NCBI RefSeq assembly: GCF_042453785.1
Contig: NC_091676.1
Coordinates: 2,611,501 to 2,675,500 of the forward strand
Direction: 5' to 3'
Source of the DNA: Malus domestica
Lineage: Eukaryota > Streptophyta > Magnoliopsida > Rosales > Rosaceae
Length of the DNA stretch: 64,000 nt
In this document: positions 61,207-64,000 of the stretch, piece by piece
Layout: every line of letters starts with the position of its first letter
Numbering within the stretch: the first letter of the stretch is position 1
Program-made: the position numbers and the translations under genes
The notes under the pieces: model-generated
What the model was told of the DNA's origin: nothing
The model's database searches: none
What the model saw: the letters and a program-made list of their open reading frames with translations, nothing else

Positions 61207-62653
61207 GTTTACAAAGAGATTAATCATAAACCTGTTATAATTAACCTCTGTTAATCATAAAAAACAAGACGATTAGCGGACAAAATTTGGGATTAAGAAA
61301 TCAAAGCAATCTGAAACATAAACATATCACATGCTATGAAGATTTGGCCTTGAAATTATCTGCTGTGAGGACTTTGTTGTTCACCATGGCAATTGACAGG
61401 GACCTGTCTGCAATGAAATAGTAAATACAAGATCTTATTTTACTTTTGTATATAAGGTAAATAATGTAATGCTTTATCTTGTTGTACCAATTTTAAGGAT
61501 TTGAGATTAATGCACTAGAAAATACGGGAAAATAAAAGAAACGGAGATTTATTACCTTAGCTAAAATAGTTTGTATAAAATAAAATAAAAAATGGATTTC
61601 AAAAGATTTGATTAGCTTAGTCATTCCAATACTGTTCAATGCCTAATTGTGGCCTAATTTTTTGGTTACATTCTTGTTTGATTTTATTTTTTAATAACAG
61701 GAAAGTTTTTCTGCTTTTTCTTCATTTGGAAAATAAATAACGATTGCTTGGGCTTCAAATAAAAATGACTTAAAGGCATAAGATGATTTAAGTCCATATA
61801 TTCCAATGACATGTTTTGATTAGGATCGATGTGATTGTCCCCATCAGCCTATTTTTCTTAATTGCATGATGAACGCAAAGGGTCTTGTGGCAATGAAGAG
61901 CATCTCTAAACGAGTCAAAAGGTTTACATCAGCAATAACAGTAAAAAAAAAAAGACGAGTCTTAGTGTTTTCTAACCGAAATACCAAATTTTTATGTAGC
62001 ATGATGTAGATTGACATCAACAACTTAAAAAAATTGGGACTCTCCACCTACTATATGTCACCTCGTTTTTTTTTTGTATAATATTTTATAATGTTGGCTG
62101 AGACTCTCCACCTACTCTATGTCACCTCCTTTTTTTTGTATAATATTTTATAATGTTAGCTCGATAATTAACGTATAATATTTTATAATGTTGGTTGGGA
62201 CTTTCCACCTACTCTGTGTCACCTCGTTTTTTTTTTTGTATAATATTTTATAATGTTAGCTCGATAATTGATGTGAAATTGTAACGTGACAGAGAATCAT
62301 AAAGAGTCTCACTTTTAAAAAATGTTTCAGGACTATAAACTCAAGACCTTCTGTTCAATTTCAGTCCACAATTCCATAAAATATGCGCAAGACGCCGAAG
62401 CCTTTGAAATTGGTGTTCTTGGAAGCAGTTTAACCCACCATCAACACTTTGCTTTCAAGATAAACAAAAATAAAAGTAGCTTACCAGAAATGTAAGAATG
62501 AAGTGATTTGAATTATAAACAGAAACAGGACCATTTTTGTTTTCTACCCTACACTAAATCAATCGAATAATGAATATAAATTTGTTGGACAACGACTATG
62601 ATCTTAGTCATCATAGATGAAAGTAGTTTGAAATATTCGTATGTCAAATGATT
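61207..62653. other. Spacer between the two GT14 genes
   Basis: AT-rich, no gene. It should contain the promoter of GT14 gene 1 and the 3' UTR of GT14 gene 2. Tandem repeats at 62036-62275. Confidence 0.6.
62036..62275. repeat. Tandem repeat, about three units
   Basis: Three units contain GACTYTCCACCTACT, then GTGTCACCTC or ATGTCACCTC, a T run and GTATAATATTTTATAATGTT. The ATTTTATAATGTT part occurs four times. Unit lengths differ (about 64 to 105 bp) because one GCTCGATAATTRAYGT segment is present only in some units. Confidence 0.9.
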
Positions 62654-64000
62654 CTATCTGTTGAATCCCATGAGCTTCGGCGCAAACTTCAGTAGTCTCT
62701 CGAGCGTTTCAGGCCCAAACTTCCTGGCAAACAGGTAACAAACGTTGGATACTCTTCCATTGTATATACAAGAAGTCCCATTCCTCAAGCTGTTCAAAAC
62801 ATCAATCGTCACATCTGTTCTAGTAAACTTGGCAGGGTGTGGGCCGCCCCTCGACCAGTCAACCCAGGTCAAAGTCCTATTCGAATTCTTCTTCCCAAAT
62901 TTCATGTTCACAAATGTAGGTAAGTAATGCTCGTCTGCGTAGCATGATCCCTTGCAGTAACTTTGGAACACCGGGAAGTATTTTCTATCCGAGACAACTT
63001 CAATGGCGAGGCTTCTGTCCATTTCAAACCATTGCGACCCTTTTCGCCATTGATTCAACCAGACTTGTGGATACATGTTAAAACTGTACCTGCCACGCCC
63101 GACCGAGCTTGGATCATCATAGACTTGCACAAAAGTTTCGTTGGAGCGGATGATGTAATTGTAGACGGTGGAGAAGTTGTGGAGGGGAATGCATGACTCC
63201 GAGAGCAGAACGAACCGTTCGTTTGAGATGTCGAGAAGAGCATTCGCCAACAGGCGGCGCTCGGCCTCGATCATGTTCACATTTCCCCATTCTACTTCCT
63301 GCATTACATTTAGAATGTATAAAAATTAGTAAGAACGATCTTGCCATTAAATGAACAATCTGCCGGAAAAAGAAAATCATCGACTGCTGCTACGTGCGCT
63401 TAGCAATGCCGTTTTGTTAATCTACTAGGCTGAATTAATGTGCCTAATTAAACAAATGGTCCATGTCATGCTCTTTGGATTAACACATTTCGAAATCAAG
63501 TACGGATTAACCCATTACGGAAAGGTTTTCTACACATTAGGATGGTAATCGATCAAATCGGGTGATTAATTAAGAGAACTAAGATGATTTGAAGGCATGA
63601 GCTCCTAGACCAAATATGTGCTTTCAAGTAGGTGGATTGTCTAAAACAGAGCAGGCGCTCTGTCAAGCATTTAATCTTATTTTGCCAACAAGGTTTGTAG
63701 TTTAAACATTTTAGTCAATCAACTTCACACAATCATGTCATTGTTTAATGGATTCTTAATCTTTCATTCAAAACTAATGTTCCCTCCAAATCTCACCTTT
63801 GCGGCATCTAATTATTTACGGAATTGTTATTAGCACTCCAAAATCGTCATCAGATCACGGTGTGCAGGATAGCTAACAAATAAATTTATGCAGGAAAAGT
63901 AACTGACCTGGCTAGGAATTCTTCTGCCATGAAAAACTGGAGTTTCCGGGTGCGATCCATTGTAAGATGGATTCGAGTGCACGTAGATCGAGTACAATCC
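62654..64000 (-). CDS. GT14 core-2/I-branching-type glycosyltransferase, gene 2 (partial)
   Basis: The last exon is 63298-62654. An upstream exon ends at 63908 and runs off the window edge, encoding [17 protein letters not shown] ... RRIPSQ. The junction RRIPSQ|EVEWG is the same as in gene 1. Conserved pieces: [71 protein letters not shown]. It is a close tandem paralogue of gene 1 in the same orientation. The N-terminal anchor and start codon are outside the window, so the full length cannot be given. Confidence 0.9.

Overview
This is nuclear DNA from a flowering plant. Genes carry GT-AG introns, intergenic DNA is AT-rich, and there are MITEs, a SINE tail, Ty1/copia fossils, a short plastid-like insert and plant-only gene families. 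The repeat style and gene content suggest a woody rosid, most likely Rosaceae of the apple/pear type; this is inference, as no sequence here names the species.

Layout. 0.9-2.8 kb: class-I glutamine amidotransferase gene (GAT1_2.1 type, 4 exons, +). 3.5-6.1 kb: DUF789 gene (6 exons, -), with a 5'-truncated SINE in one intron. 7.9-31.3 kb: a receptor-kinase cluster. It has three apparently intact LRK10L-type genes (copies A, B, C; each 3 exons, +), remnants of a second kinase type, two broken F-box/DUF295 copies on the minus strand, a full-length copia fossil (14.5-21.0 kb) and other repeat insertions. A fourth, broken LRK10L piece lies at 52.3-53.1 kb beside a second copia fossil. 32.7-33.1 kb: small intronless plant gene. 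34.0-37.4 kb: mitochondrial NAD+ carrier gene (NDT2-like, 9 exons, -). 37.4-44.2 kb: gene-poor, with foldback and Tourist-like elements. 45.3-47.6 kb: PP2C phosphatase (8 coding exons, +). 48.0-49.8 kb: odd chimeric locus holding a HAD-hydrolase fragment. 56.2-58.6 kb: LRR receptor-like kinase with an atypical catalytic loop (+). 59.5-61.2 kb and 62.7 kb to the window end: two GT14 (core-2/I-branching type) glycosyltransferase genes (-), plus a GT14 fragment at 58.8 kb.

How the genes relate. The LRK10L array looks like a tandemly duplicated surface-receptor locus whose ectodomains have drifted more than the kinase domains, as expected for immune or ligand-sensing receptors. The PP2C - LRR kinase - GT14 - GT14 order matches, from memory, the Arabidopsis At1g68410-At1g68380 block, so the right third looks like an ancient conserved gene block interrupted by insertions. 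Exon joins were made by eye from reading phase, splice dinucleotides and family knowledge; no transcript data were available. I found no clear new molecular system. The most unusual items are the chimeric HAD locus, the two different transposons sitting at almost the same intron position in LRK10L copies A and C, and three 32-bp palindromes in a Harbinger-like element.
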